The notes beneath the pieces are model-generated. The model did no database searches. It worked only from the letters and a program-made list of their open reading frames with translations, and was not told the DNA's origin. A program made the position numbers and the translations under genes. Of a DNA stretch of 57,982 nucleotides, positions 1 through 12,486 are shown piece by piece (position 1 is the first letter of the stretch; every line of letters begins with the position of its first letter). Origin of the DNA: Echinococcus granulosus (taxonomy: Eukaryota > Platyhelminthes > Cestoda > Cyclophyllidea > Taeniidae); the NCBI RefSeq assembly GCF_000524195.1, contig NW_020170400.1, forward strand, positions 271,775 through 329,756, written 5' to 3'.

Positions 1-194
1 TTCGACGGAATAGCGTTGCAGCCTATAGGCCGATGTGTTATCAATTGAGGGGAATAGAATATATGAGGATACTTTTCTTCTTTATTAGCTCATTTTTTTG
101 TTTATAAAACCACAAATCGTTTTGCTTCTCCTTGCCTAAGAAATATTTAATTGCTTTATATTTATCGGTGCTTTTAACACTTAATAGACTTCAG

Positions 195-2887
195 GTCTGA
201 AGTCACCTCTAGATCTACTTATCCGAACCTGCACACCAACGCCTAACTTCGAGTTGTGCTGTGAACGTCTTCTTCACCTGAATCGTCATCGAGATACCGT
301 CGAAGGTGAAGTCAGTGGTCACGAATCCGAGCATCATGAGGCACTGACAGCACTCAATGAAATCGCCAACGGCCCACCAGCTCATTGCATCTTCACGCCG
401 ATGCAACTGCCTCTGAGTGAAGAAGGCATGATTCCACGTCTCTGGCGCGTGCATCAGCGCATGCTGACTCTTCAGCGAACCGCCCTGGCTGTGACTATGG
501 CGTGGACACGGGACTTGCTTCACCTCCTACTTCCTCATGGCTTAGCTCTGCGTGCGGATAGTCTATTGCTGGGCGGGTCTTCCAAGTGCAGCGTCACATT
601 TGCTGAAGTTTCATTGGAAAATACTGATGGTGTAGAGGGATCCATTTCTTCGATGCTTGGAAAAAGATCAAAATATGGTAGGTATAGTGCGTCTCCCAAT
701 CGACCTCTGCTTCATTTATGCACAGTTTGTCAACAGAAATGAGTCATTCTACCACAACTTTTCAAACTTGTCAATTTACCACTTTCAATGAAAGAATAGT
801 CTTTTATGTGGTTTAACGATAAGGTATGCACCATTGAAATGGGCGCCGTGGCCTGAGAAGCACCACGCGATCTGAATCCTCACTCACGTACACCATTTCA
901 CTGTACAGCACTTCTGGCCTTCTGTATTGGTAGATATCCATGGGCTCGAGTCTTGTAACTTCATTCCCAAGGAACCCCATTTATCGCAACAGACTGTTCC
1001 GCACATGCACTACCGCTGTTGGGTGCCACCGTGATTTAGTATGTCTGGAATGGGTTGGACCACAGCTATGAATAGAACTGGCCAACCGCGCGTGGTAGTA
1101 GGATCCACCTGTCATCTGCTGCCCTGGGCAACACTATCTGTGGTAGCACCGTCCAGATGTGTTCCAGCAGGGCATAAATTATTTATCAAATTTAACTATT
1201 TCTAAAAATTAGAAGAAACGCAAGCTTTTCTTAATCCAAGAAAGGGCCGTGTCTACTTCAATGTTCGGATCTCAGCTAATCCGTTTGCAAATGGATCTAC
1301 CTCGATTTTCTTTCAGTTTTGCCGTACAGCGGGGGGTTTAATGACTAAGCAATCAGGAAAAGGACTTAGATTGTGCACAAAAAACCGTACTTATACCTAG
1401 ACGTGGAATTAAAATCTGCTTCATTTTTGCCTGCATTTGTGTAAACACGAGGTCTCCTTAACCAATCCACTTTTTTTCCGTTTTGAATTTTTCGTATGTC
1501 TAATTATTAACCGTTATTTCCACCTAAAAAATAGAAGAGAGGACTTTCGTTCGTCATTAAATTTTACGTCAATAACGAAAAATTCCGTCCATTTTGAAAA
1601 TTCTTTTAGGTGGTAGAAAGCGATCCAAAAGATGGCTTCAATCACGTCGGAGTTGGTTGTCAGGTCAAAATGTCCTTAAAATGGACATTTCTCAAGCCCT
1701 CCAACTAGTCAATCGTCCCAATTCACCTCAAACGTCTACGGTTTATGATGAAAGCTCATCGAACGAGCGCAATCTCGACCTTCTCTACCTCTCAGGTGGA
1801 GTGCCAATCGTACGAATTGAGGCCTGGCTAGCGAATCATCATGGGGCTTCAGCATTTGATAAATCATCTTTTTCAAATTCGTCGTCTTTTGATGTTGCCA
1901 CTGCGGCTGGGAGTGGCGATGGAAAAGCTACCATGTGTCGTGATTTGGCCGTGGTAACGTGCGCCTATGGAAGCCATTTAACTGTTGGTTTGACTGCTAG
2001 TTGTCAGATGGACGGAACTCCCGGAGTCGACCTCATTTTGAACACTATGCTTAAACAGGTGGGTTGTCTAACTTGTCCAGTTATAAGTAAAATAACTTTC
2101 TACTACTTGTTTTAGCTTAATAACCTCTACAAGTTATTGGACAGTCGATTTCCAGCAAAACCGGTGATTTATGCGCCTCATCGACGTATTCACCCTGCTG
2201 CAGGAGCGAGCTCGTCCTCCGCTCGGACACGAACCATTCAGAGCTCTGTGAAAACTCATAATCGTCCACAAACTGCCTCAAATCCGACTTCTCCGCAGTT
2301 GTCACCAGCTACACTGCATGAGTCGCCCACTCCTGATGCCATCGGTGGGGAACTCGTAAGAGAAATGAAGTCTACTCATACTCAAATAAGTAGTAACAAT
2401 TTTACTCCACTTTCGTTTGTTTAGACAAAGGATAGGGGAAATCAATTCCTAAAGTACACCTTCCCACCACTAAGATCCAGTTTGAGACGATCTTCACTGC
2501 GTCGACGTCAAAAGCGTCACAGCAATGAGGCTTTGGCAGTTGAAAAGGCTGCTGATGAGGCAGATGGCGCATTGAAATTTGTGCCGATTATAAAGTCACC
2601 CTCAACGGCAAAGAAAATCGAGGCCAAGAGTCAAACAAAAAGAAAAAGGGTTGATGAAAGTTCTAGAAGTGAAACGACCAAGAAAACACCAGAAAGCACT
2701 GGTTCGGTTAAGAGTTATCGCCGTTTCAGTCTTGCCAGAAAGGTAATATTTTTGAACAATAGTGGAAAGTTAATGTAAGTGGAATAACTTCACATTCGTC
2801 CTCCTTTAGGTAAAAAAGCGCCCAGCTAAACCACCTTCACCCAATCTACAAAAATCGCAAGTCCGCTTTGTGACAGAAGAGGATTGA
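195..2887 (+). CDS. 3' part of an unrecognised gene with basic Ser-rich C-terminus
   Basis: Five exons join in consistent phase: 195-677, 1610-2058, 2116-2355, 2425-2742 and 2810-2887 (stop TGA 2885-2887), giving about 521 residues. The first exon enters in phase 1 after a tttaacactt..cag acceptor, so the gene starts left of the window. Introns 3 and 4 are only 69 and 67 bases. The first two exons give a mixed, probably folded region with several hydrophobic beta-like stretches and cysteines (for example around LTVGLTASCQMDG). The last three exons are rich in Ser, Pro, Arg and Lys with clusters such as RRSSLRRRQKRH, so the C-terminus is probably disordered and may hold nuclear-localisation-like basic patches. 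I do not recognise the family. A C-terminal piece of a very large protein such as BLTP1/tweek is a guess I could not support. The exon structure is much surer than any function. Confidence 0.6.
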
Positions 2888-3062
2888 TGGCTGCAAGTAT
2901 GATGGGGATTTTGAGGAACAAATATGGTGAAATTTTTTTACGCTAGAAACAACTTTCTAGGTTGCCTTTAGTCGTGACTTAACTTTGTATACACGTAAGA
3001 GAGTACCATCCGCCCTGTTTTTTCCTTGTCCCTTTTTATTTCAATTTCTCAGACTATGTTTG

Positions 3063-3068
3063 AATAAA
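3063..3068 (+). promoter_or_regulatory. polyadenylation signal AATAAA
   Basis: A perfect AATAAA lies about 175 bases after the stop of the gene ending at 2887, in an AT-rich stretch. It is the most likely 3' end signal of that gene. Confidence 0.55.
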
Positions 3069-3751
3069 TAGAGTTGAGGGAACAAGACTTACCCTTCTTC
3101 AACCACCAATAGGAAGAATTTGGCTTTAGGAGATACCCTAATACTAGCTGCACACAATCCCAATTCCTGCAAGCTGATCGGTTTGAGCAGTATTGGCAAA
3201 GTGCTTAAGGGGAAAAACGACGAAAATGCCACCCCTCAATTTTTCACACACTGCCCAACCGACCCCATCTAATCGCGGCTACAATGAACCATCTTCCCAA
3301 GTAGAGACTGCTCACCCAGGCCCAAAAGGTGGTGGGGAAAAAACCGAATTCCCCTATGGAACACTTAAACAGAAGGGTCAGCGCTAACACATGTATCAAG
3401 CAATTCAGTGAGTGACCCGCACTACACCAGTTTCAGGGTAGGGCATAAGGTGATACAATCCAAACGGGGCATTCAAACCTAGAAACTTACTATAATTTAA
3501 TCCAAAACTGAGCCGGCTCCCCACGTAACATTCATAAATTCCACATGAAAATGTTGGTAAATCACAAATTAGTCAATTACCAAGGTGTCCAATTAGTGGG
3601 ACAAGAATAAGCAAGTGAATTGAAGAAAACTACTACCAAGGAATTGTAAATTATAAAAGGAAGCAAATTTTTATTAAAACCTTGACATGCAGTTTTGCTG
3701 GTCTAAGAGTCGGATTTTAAAGAGCTAGAAATTATCAGCAAGTGGCAAAAA

Positions 3752-3757
3752 TTTATT
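3752..3757 (-). promoter_or_regulatory. polyadenylation signal for SmD1
   Basis: On the minus strand AATAAA occurs about 57 bases downstream of the SmD1 stop codon, a usual distance for an animal poly(A) signal. Confidence 0.6.
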
Positions 3758-3813
3758 AAAAACGTGATGTACGTTAGCTTTGTACAGACGATGAAACATA
3801 CAACAAATGGAGT

Positions 3814-4304
3814 TTATCTCCGAATCGGAGCTCCACGACCACGACCACGTGGGCCTCCCCTGCCTCTTCCACGAATCATGCCACGACCACGACCACGAGT
3901 TGATGAAAGAACTACAAAGCAAGTAAATGGAACAAGCAAACGTACTGTTTTCTTTTCTCGGTTTGCGCTTAGTTGGTCCCTCGTCGATGAGAAGTGTATC
4001 CAGAGGGAGAGTATCAGGTAAAATAAAGTACCGGATATTATTGCCACGAACGGTAAGAGTATCCATATTTACGCTCTCCTCGTTCTTCATCGTAAGTTTG
4101 ACGGATCTCAAGTGCGTATTCATTGAAACATCAACACAAGCAATGGTGCCGTGAACTTGTGTGCCATTTTTAAGTTCGATTGTTACGGTTTCATGGTTTA
4201 ACTTCATAAGAAATCTATACGAAAATTCACGTGAAAGCTTTGGTTATTACAGCAAACATGTTGTGGACCAAGTACAAAACAGACAGTTACCTCACAAGCT
4301 TCAT
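3814..4304 (-). CDS. SNRPD1: small nuclear ribonucleoprotein Sm D1
   Basis: This is a core Sm-ring protein of U1, U2, U4 and U5 snRNPs, acting in the nucleus in pre-mRNA splicing. Minus-strand exons are 4304-4291 (14 bases, encoding MKLV plus two bases), 4214-3946 and 3911-3814, 381 bases in all, or 126 residues against 119 in human. The introns are 76 and 34 bases. The Sm fold is plain: the start reads MKLVRFLMK, then [16 protein letters not shown] (Sm1) and [20 protein letters not shown] (Sm2). The C-terminus is an arginine-glycine tail in three blocks (RGRGRG, RGRGRG, RGRGRG), the part known in other animals to carry symmetric dimethyl-arginine and bind SMN. The start was set by the tiny first exon, since the second exon opens inside the MKLVRFLMK motif. 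The gene is divergent from the dynein gene at 5174. Identification is nearly certain. Confidence 0.97.
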
Positions 4305-5173
4305 CCTCACGCTAACTCGATCCAACCGCCGCCTGAATTGAAAGGCGCGACGCAAATAAACATATTAGTAATAAATAAACATTACCTCATGATGAAATTT
4401 AGAAGAAAATAAGGGAGTGACGAACAGCTAGTGTATTGCGAAACTCGAAAGAAAGATTTATCAAATTTTAGGAGGCAGATTTATGTAAGACTTAAGCTAC
4501 ATAAATTTCTTAGAGCAAAAAATCCGCACAGTTGCTAGTCAAAGCAATGCAAAGGGTCATACACAGTAAGAAAAAGGCTGCAGCAACTTTAAAAACGGAC
4601 TACATTAGTGATCGTGGTTCAATAAATCTGTTTAACCTACCGGATATTGCACAAGGTTTTGTTCATTTGTTTAACACCAGATTTTGCCCAAAAACATCTT
4701 ACAGGTCTCCACTGCTGTACCTAATTAGTGTAGGCAGGCCTCCAGGTTATACGAATAGCCTTAGTGTATTCTGTAAGTCGAATGTGTATTCGGTTTGAGC
4801 ATCGCGTCTCCTTTGGCAAAGCAAGAAATCCATAGCATTGAAATTTCCACGTCAAGCTTGCTTTTTTAAATTGAAGCTAACAATCTTGCTCTCCAAAAAG
4901 CAAAGGTTAATTTGCCTAACGGGGAAAAATGATTGGAATACAAATTCTTTAATATAGGTGGAAACAGCTAAAAGTTATGTTATGGGCTAATAATAAAGAA
5001 TTGTTAGCAAAATAGTGTATGCAATACAAATTTTCAGAGCTTGATTTAGGGCAGGGGATGTTTTAACGTACCAGGACAAGGACAATTGGGCTTTGACAAA
5101 TTTCGGAAATTGCGTGTAGTTGGCTGAGGATCCTGGATTCGAAGTTAATCACACCCAATTTTTTTGTGTCGAG
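4305..5173. promoter_or_regulatory. shared upstream region of SmD1 and dynein intermediate chain
   Basis: About 870 bases separate the two divergent start codons. Both genes are housekeeping, so a bidirectional promoter is plausible. No TATA box or named factor site stands out, and the open frame at 4532-4798 has no support as a gene. Confidence 0.35.
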
Positions 5174-8100
5174 ATGCCGAATTTGAGCAGAAAAGAAGAG
5201 CTTGAATTAAAAAAGGTGAAGCTTGCAGCGCTAAGAGAAGAAAGACTGCATCGAGAATCGCTCAGAAAAAAGGGTGCACTCTCTGCGGATATCCTCCCTA
5301 TTCCTGCTGTAAAAGGTGTAGATGCTGAGAAAATTTTAAGCGACCTTGGTATTGGAGCTGATGGAAAACGGGTTTTTGCCCTGAAAGATTCTAATGTTTT
5401 CAAATCACAAAGTTCTCCTGCGTTAGATTCAAAGTATACCATCCCGAATATTTTTCATGTTCCTTTAGGTCTGTATCACGAAAACATCCCAGGCTTGTTG
5501 CTTCTGGACTAAATGAGTGTTCATTTGAACCGGTTAATGAGGAGAGGTATTCGAAGGAGACTCAAACGACAAATGAAATCCCTTGTGAAACTCCGTGTTT
5601 GTTTAACTTTGGGATTTTTTCCTCATTTGCCCTTTTTAGCTATTACCACCGATACTTGGCCGGAAACACCATCGTTGGTGACTGGGCCTACCTCTAGAGC
5701 ACAAGTCAGTTTAGAATGGGACGATGAACTCCTAGCTGGTAAGAATAATTAAAAAAACGCCGTTTATACTCTTCATAAAGAAAATATTAACGCTAATAAT
5801 CATCCTATAATTTTTTGTCAGATTGTCACTTACTTTTTGACAATTTTAAATGTGCTGAACTTTTTTATAATTGAATTGGTTGAATCTTCATTTTTTTGTA
5901 TTAAAGTGGATGGAGATGACCCATTAATTGATGTAGAGGTTTCACCTATTCCGAATCACATCGACGCCGATAAACATGTTCGAGCACAAGACACTACTAC
6001 TCCATCACGAACCCAAGGTAAAGGCTGACACACTCCTTTGCTCGTTTCAATTCTGTAAATCCATTTGGTTTCCTAGCTTATTCATCAATTCACCATAGCA
6101 TTCTCCTTTTCTTTATCTTTTTTGAAAAATTAGACACAACCATTAAGAACTGGTTGTCCTCGGTTGCACACACGTTAATATGCCGGATTTGATGTCATAA
6201 CTTCCCAGCGATATTCGATTGGATTTCAGGGAAGGAAATGACAGACGAGGACAAGAAAAATATACAGTTGTCAGAAGAATTCCAGAATTTTTTTTTGCGT
6301 GCCTCCACAATAGTTGAAGGTGCTTTGGAAGAGGACGAACGTGACATCTTTTTTGACTACAGTGGCGCTGATAAGGAAGAAAAGTGAGTTTTTTGGTTTT
6401 TTCATTATTCAGATTATTTATTTTCATATAAACTACGTTAGGAGTCTGGTCTGTTTGCCTACATTTTCAAAAAAAAACCTATTTAATTATAAACTAAATA
6501 CGCTTATAGACTTGGAAGAAGCTGAAAACCTCAGTAACTGTTCTTGGTGCAGTGAGAAATGAGATACGGTGCTCATTGGCTGACTCACTGCGCTAGCCAA
6601 CATTTCTCTGTTTGTAAATGTGTAATGCGTGCCTAGTGTTGGAAAAGGAGTGCGTTAATCTGCATAACGCCCGAGAGTTAATCCTGCCATTTTGCTGTGC
6701 GTTAGAAACATCTGCCAACAACCCGAACTTAATTGGGCCTCTGATTGGTGGACTAGGTTTCAAAGTCCTACATAAACACCTGGCAAGGTCTTCCATTGAA
6801 TAATCCGGAAATGAGCCCTATTTTAGCCATTTACTTACCATTATTGTCTACTTTTCACTATTAGAATTAAGGGTTAGCGACATAACATGAACATTTATGC
6901 CGAAAGAAAATACTGAGCTCTGCAAGGCCTCACCAAATAATATTAAGCAATGTATCAAGCGTATGCAACTGTTAAAAATAACTGGTTTTTGGAGGCAATG
7001 AAGTCCTAAAATTTTCCGCCTGACAAAATGATTGGTCTGCTTTAATGATTGGTTGGACGTCTACCTGTATCTTGATTGGTTACTAGGCTAGCTAAAGCAC
7101 AGCAAATGCTGACCGAGGACTGTATCTTCTTCGACGAATTCTGGACGTCTAACCGTGTGGTGACAGCTCTTGACTGGTCTCCCAACCATCCGGAAATTAT
7201 TCTAACTGCCTATTCCGCGATTCAGAAAGAGGAACCGGCCCTAACTCCTGTGAATCTCTATGCCGCAGCAGCAACCGCTGACGGTGTCTGTGTGCTGTGG
7301 AATCTGAAGTCAAAAAAATCTGAGTCAGCATCAGAGTCGGTATTCACATGTCAAGCATCGGTCACCACTGCTATCTTCTCCGATTTCCATCCAAACCTTA
7401 TTATCGCCGGCACATACGTGGGGCAGATTGTGATTTGGGATACTAGGTATGCGTTGTTGTCAACTTATTTCGTGAATCAGTAGCTCGGCCTTCCCTCTCG
7501 TACTCCTAACAAAGGTTTTCATTGACTGTTAGAGTGAATCGGAAAACACCAATCCAACGGACCGGACTGGGCGGGAACTCGGCTCATTGCGAGCCAATTA
7601 GGTCGATTGTTGTGACGGGTGACCAGAATGCTAACAACCTCGTCAGCGTTAGCGCTGATGGTAGGCTGTGTGGTTGGAGCCTGGATATGCTCGCGAAACC
7701 GTTTCAGACCATGGAACTTGTCTACAAGCAGGCGAAGACTGTGGCACCTACGTCAGTGGCTTTCGTGCGAGATTTTGATGACAGTTTTTTGATTGGTACA
7801 CAGGATGGATTCATCTATGCTGGCTGCCGGTCTGGAAGGTAGATGTTTACATTTTTATTGTTTCATATTACTTAATCAAATTTCAGTAGCTTCGGTCCAG
7901 AGTGATTTAAATAACAGTTAAAGGCACCATTTCTTGTACAAATTAAGTAAAACTGATCGTATACGCATATGGTTGAATGCTTTGGTAACGGTTCAGCATT
8001 GTTATGCAAAGGGGCATGCCTTCACAAGTTTAAACCTGCAAGTAATTAAACATGAACTATTTCGGGTCAAGTTAGTGATAAATCTTGTGTTATTTTATCA

Positions 8101-11100
8101 TTATTTTGGAAAATAATGTGTATGGTGTGTATGGTGTCCATTTTGATATTTTACATTTTCATTGGTCGTTACTTTACTCTCAAAATTTATTCCTCTTTAT
8201 CCCTGCACAGCATCCCTACGTGGACCCTATTTGGTCGGCCAATAGCCAGCTATCTGTCAAAAGTATCTTGATATTAGGGGAATAACCGTTGGTTGCACCC
8301 TCTGCGACCCTCTAAACACAAAATAACCAGAGGCAAAATACCAGGAATAGTTTTCTAGAAGCAAGCAGTTGCAGAATACTTTCTAAAATAACCGACATGT
8401 CTCCAATGGGACTCGAGCTTGTATAATTTATTTTTATAAAGCATCCTCTCTCCAGACTTCTTTGTTATCTGTCTTACGTACGATTAGTTGGTACCGAGAA
8501 TAGATAGCAATCACTTGGAGGAGTTTCGTCGCAGGGGTACGAGGGGTGCTGCTGAAGATGAGGCGACACCTCTCTTACACCCATCCTACAGTGCAAATCT
8601 TCTCACGATTTAGTGCAGCTATGTGAGGCCTCATGTTGTCCTGATTTTTTAGTTTTAACTGGTTCTGAAAAATGGGCTTTTGTACACACCCTCACTTTAG
8701 CTGTTTGGCCTTCGGCAGTGAAAAATCGCACCTGCAGGGCATCACACACCACACAACTCAGTTTTCTAATGGTGAGACTGTACGCGTTTTGGAACCTCAG
8801 TTGCAGCAGAATATAAGAGGTTTTTCTCATCATAACTTCCTTTCGACAGACTATCTGTAAACAGCACTGAAGTCTTGTAAATAGTATGTGCCATTCTAGG
8901 CTTCTTTGTGATCTTCCCGGCTGAGTTGACATATTAGTACCGAAGAGACGGGAATGGATTAACCACGGTGGTAGCAACTGGCTCAAAATCGCAGGAGTAT
9001 TAGAAGAAGGCAATGCAAGTAGTATCGGGTACTGGTGGACCGGCCCATAGTTCTGTTTTGTGCTGTAGACAAACAGCCGTATGGACTTTACACGCCCATG
9101 CAGTTTACGGAAAGGCTCGCGAGCTTATCTTACCGAAACACATTATTTGGTCTGACAATTTGCCATTGATCTCCCCACCTCAATGTCAATCCTGTATTAT
9201 GTGATTTCAGTGATCCAGGTGTCAATATGCAGTTCGAGGGTCATCATCATGCTCCAGTGACAGCTATAGCAGTGCCTAGTGCAGGTGATCCCTTGAACGA
9301 TGCCAACATCTATCTCACCACCTCCATGGATTGCACGGCTAAGGTGTGGTCAAGAATGGAAAGCCATCCGTTGGTATCGTTTGCGGATCGAAACGATTAC
9401 CTCCTCCACTGCGACTGGTCGCCTTCACATCCTGCTCTCTTTGCTACGGTTGCTATGAGTGGTCACCTGGACATTTGGAACTTGAATATGAACAGTGAGG
9501 TTAGTATTGCCGTGGACTATAGCGGATATGCGTGTCTGAAAGCGTGTAGTAGAAAGTCTGAGCAGATTCTTCTAGAAAAATAAACGGATATTGCTCCGCT
9601 AGGTGGCCCTTTGTCTTGCTTTAAGTGTCTTCCTAGGTACTATGTGTGACTACTTTCCTCTTCCAACTATTCAAGTGAGGAGCGAGGGTAATTGCGCGAT
9701 GGGACAGTAGATTATACATTAACATCACAGCATATGCCATTTGCCTTTGGCTTTGGGGGATATGGTTAAGAAGTAAACAATGATCTGCATCAAGAAAACT
9801 TCTTATTTGTCAATTATTTTTCACGGAAACATTCACCATTTTACCGCCATTCAGTCACCCATCTAGTTTTTCTTAGCTCTCTATAACACGAGGAATTGTA
9901 CGACTTCCACATTACTTACAACATTTACTGATTTTGTAGATGTATTGCCTGCCGCTTCCGTTCGCAGATGACTTAAAATTAGTCGCCGTTTCTGCAACTT
10001 CAGCCATCTACAGCAGATCTATTTCTCATAGATTAACCAGACGATCTTTGAAGCTACTTTGTTCTCCAGAGGGAGTAGACAATGTAGATATATCCTAAAA
10101 ACGCTGCTGCTGACACAGACAAGTCTAGCAGTAATGTTGTAAGAGGTGCAGAGGCTGGAGGGCCTGTGGACTATGCGGAATGAACCGAGTTTCATGCCAT
10201 CGTAAAGGAAACCCAGCCACGGGTGAATGAAAAGGTTTGCGCACTTCTGTGCTGAGTAATGATGAAATCAGGGCTTGGCCCCAACCGCACGCTGTCCCTG
10301 AAAAATAAAATCTAGGAGTAATGCGTCGCTTACTTTTTTCAAGAAAGGCTATTTCACTTAATTTATTCGCAGATTTACTATGATTTATGGATAAACCCAC
10401 TGGTGAGTTCAGTATTTTTTGACCCATTTAAGTCATGGAAGAATTCCCCAATTTTTTTTTATTATTTAAAATATTCAGAGCTAATTAAAAGGTTATCTGC
10501 ATTTACGGAAAAGTACTCATCTTTTATTCATGCAAAGTACATCTTATTTGTTTGAGAATAAATAACGCTTTTACGTAGAACTGGTAAGATGCAGGGATTT
10601 TCCACATTAAATCCGAGAATTTTACTGTCAGAACTTCAGCGTCGGGCCAGTTTTATACTGGTCTAAGTCCTCATAATAGTCGTTACCTTTTTTCCACTTT
10701 TTAGGTTCCAACCGCATCCACAGTGTTGAGTAATGACGCAGCACCAAATTGCTGCAAATTCGAGAGGAAAGGTACCCACATTGTCGTCGGTGATGATTAC
10801 GGTCGAATTCGCGTCTTCGCCATCAATGATGTGAGTACTGCTCTTTTGTCAGCATTCCGTCAAAAGCCATCTCTACGTTTTATTTTATGTGCCATTCTCA
10901 CCAGCTTTTAGCCTTTTCTGCACTTCTGTTATGATCATGTTGGTGGTATTCAGGATGTACTGAGCCAACTCATGAGATGAGTGTGAAGGTACTATTGGGA
11001 CAGGTTCTATCAATCACGGAAGGCACATAGCATCAGCGATAAAAGCCGAAAGATACTTTTTGTGGCTTATGTTCATAAACTACCTGTAAAATGCGGGTTA

Positions 11101-11411
11101 AATATGATTTCCGTGAATCAAAACAATAGATCAAAACTGGCGATGCTTTATCAAGATCATCACAACTTCTACAAAGTATTGATTTCTACCATGGTGGTAA
11201 ACTAAAGTTTGGCACTTCCTTCCCAAATCCCTTACAAGAAATACCATCAGCTTGAGGATTATTCGTTGCTTTTTTTTTCAAGAAAATCGCATCTCCTCGC
11301 ACGGACGAATGGACGGTCTTTGAGAAGCATATCCAGCAGCTCACAGAGACAGCGAGGCAAGATGAGAAAACCGACTCAATGATGCATGATTTTGATTTTT
11401 CAGATCTTTAA
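5174..11411 (+). CDS. DYNC1I: cytoplasmic dynein 1 intermediate chain
   Basis: This subunit links the dynein heavy chains to light chains and to dynactin p150. Ten exons: 5174-5433, 5469-5596 (or to 5584), 5640-5738, 5907-6017, 6230-6383, 7087-7446, 7533-7838, 9211-9499, 10705-10830, 11283-11411; about 650 residues, close to the family's 610-645. The N-terminus is a charged helix (LSRKEELELKKVKLAALREE) that in other species binds dynactin. Exon 2 has YSKETQT, the LC8 light-chain motif. Exon 5 matches the conserved LSEEF..FF and IFFDYSG region. Exons 6-9 form the WD40 propeller, with LDWS, HPNLIIAGTYVGQIVIWD, SADGRLCGWSLDML and DWSPSHPALFATV. The start is the ATG at 5174; an upstream TTG-initiated extension is not needed. 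Intron 1 is only 35 bases. The intron 7839-9210 shares a weak repeat with CDK8 intron 9. All phases agree; only the exon 2 donor is ambiguous. Confidence 0.96.
8590..8650 (+). repeat. diverged dispersed repeat, copy in dynein intron
   Basis: Over about 60 bases this segment aligns without gaps, at roughly two thirds identity by eye, to 19935-19995 in CDK8 intron 9. Shared words include tccta, caa.tctt.. and ttgtcctg. No coding content or terminal structure was seen. Confidence 0.35.
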
Positions 11412-12486
11412 CACCTAAAACCCTGACTTTACCACCATATTTTCCGGGTCGCAAAGGAGTGGCATTATTCTTCATTTCATTTGTTCATCTTTGGTGCACA
11501 GGACTTCGAGCGCATCTTTGTTTATCATTTGTACCTTTTTGTATTATTTATGAACAATTCTAGCTAATGCTAGGAGTATGATTCTGTATTTATCGTCCAG
11601 TAGTCCAAGATCGAAAATAAGTAGTGGTAATTCAGTAAGAGTGGGATTTCGCATTTTAAACTATATTCATTGCGCGAAATCGCGCCAAAGCACAGGTCAC
11701 TTACACATACCACAGAATGTGAAATTTAACCGCAAATTCAGAATGTCGAAGAAAAGGTAACACGATAGAGAAAATCTTACAAAACGCGCCGAACAAAATA
11801 TATCTGTTTTTACGTACAAGAAATTCATTGTGCAAGCAAAAACAGAAAATGATCAATATCTCCAGGCGTAGAGTACAATGAATTTTAGAAATTCACACTA
11901 TACTTTAAAGGGGAAAGAATTTCTCTATAAAACAGACTACATTGAGTTAACTACACTAGTTTCCTTACCTTTGCGTGTTACGTTTTTTATTTTACCATTA
12001 TGAACAAATTGCACAAAATATAAAATTAGGTACTACAAGCGTAGTTGGTTTAATGTGCAATTGTAAATGCAAGAATTCGAATACTCTCTGTTGTTTAGAT
12101 AAGTATATGTTGCGGGTTCGTACTTGAGTGATCGCTATTAGGTTTTAGATGGGTTCATATTTCTGGGTTTTGGTATCTGGCTTGTTAAGGAACTAGAAAT
12201 TGGTATCTTTCTCTCCGCATTTCCAAACATGTACATAATTTGTTAGGGCTTGAACTTAGTGTCAAGTCTTGTAGTTCTGCTCATTTTGTTGGTTATATTC
12301 CCATTCATTAGACTGAAGTTTGCTATTCTCTTGAAAATACCAAGTCGCTGCCTCATTGTTCTAATACATTGAGTTTTTCATTAAAAACGTCCCTAGCTTT
12401 TTCATACACCTATAATAAGAACGCATTTGTCTTGCTGATTGACTTTTGGTGCATTCATTTATTTTTTTTACTCATATAGTCTGGAA
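11412..12486. other. intergenic between dynein chain and CDK8
   Basis: An AT-rich interval of about 1.1 kb between the dynein stop and the CDK8 start codon on the same strand. A pyrimidine-rich acceptor (tcatatag at about 12479) lies just before the CDK8 ATG, so part of it may be a 5' untranslated intron or a trans-splice outron. No gene is supported; the open frame at 11578-11760 looks random. Confidence 0.4.

Larger units (their letters stand above)
2888..3813. other. intergenic, converging 3' ends
   Basis: This interval separates the stop of the plus-strand gene (2887) from the stop of SmD1 on the minus strand (3814). It holds a poly(A) signal for each. The small open frame at 3193-3387 shows no splice or homology support, and I see no other gene. 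Confidence 0.5.

Noticed and set aside
3764..4207. Overlapping frames on both strands at SmD1
   Set aside because: They are intron read-through or shadows of the SmD1 exons, including a Trp/Ser-rich frame from the RG repeat.
7019..7080. Repeated ATTGG (CCAAT-like) words, also at 6580-6610, 41410 and 51420
   Set aside because: Short words expected by chance at this density; positions are inside introns with no promoter context.
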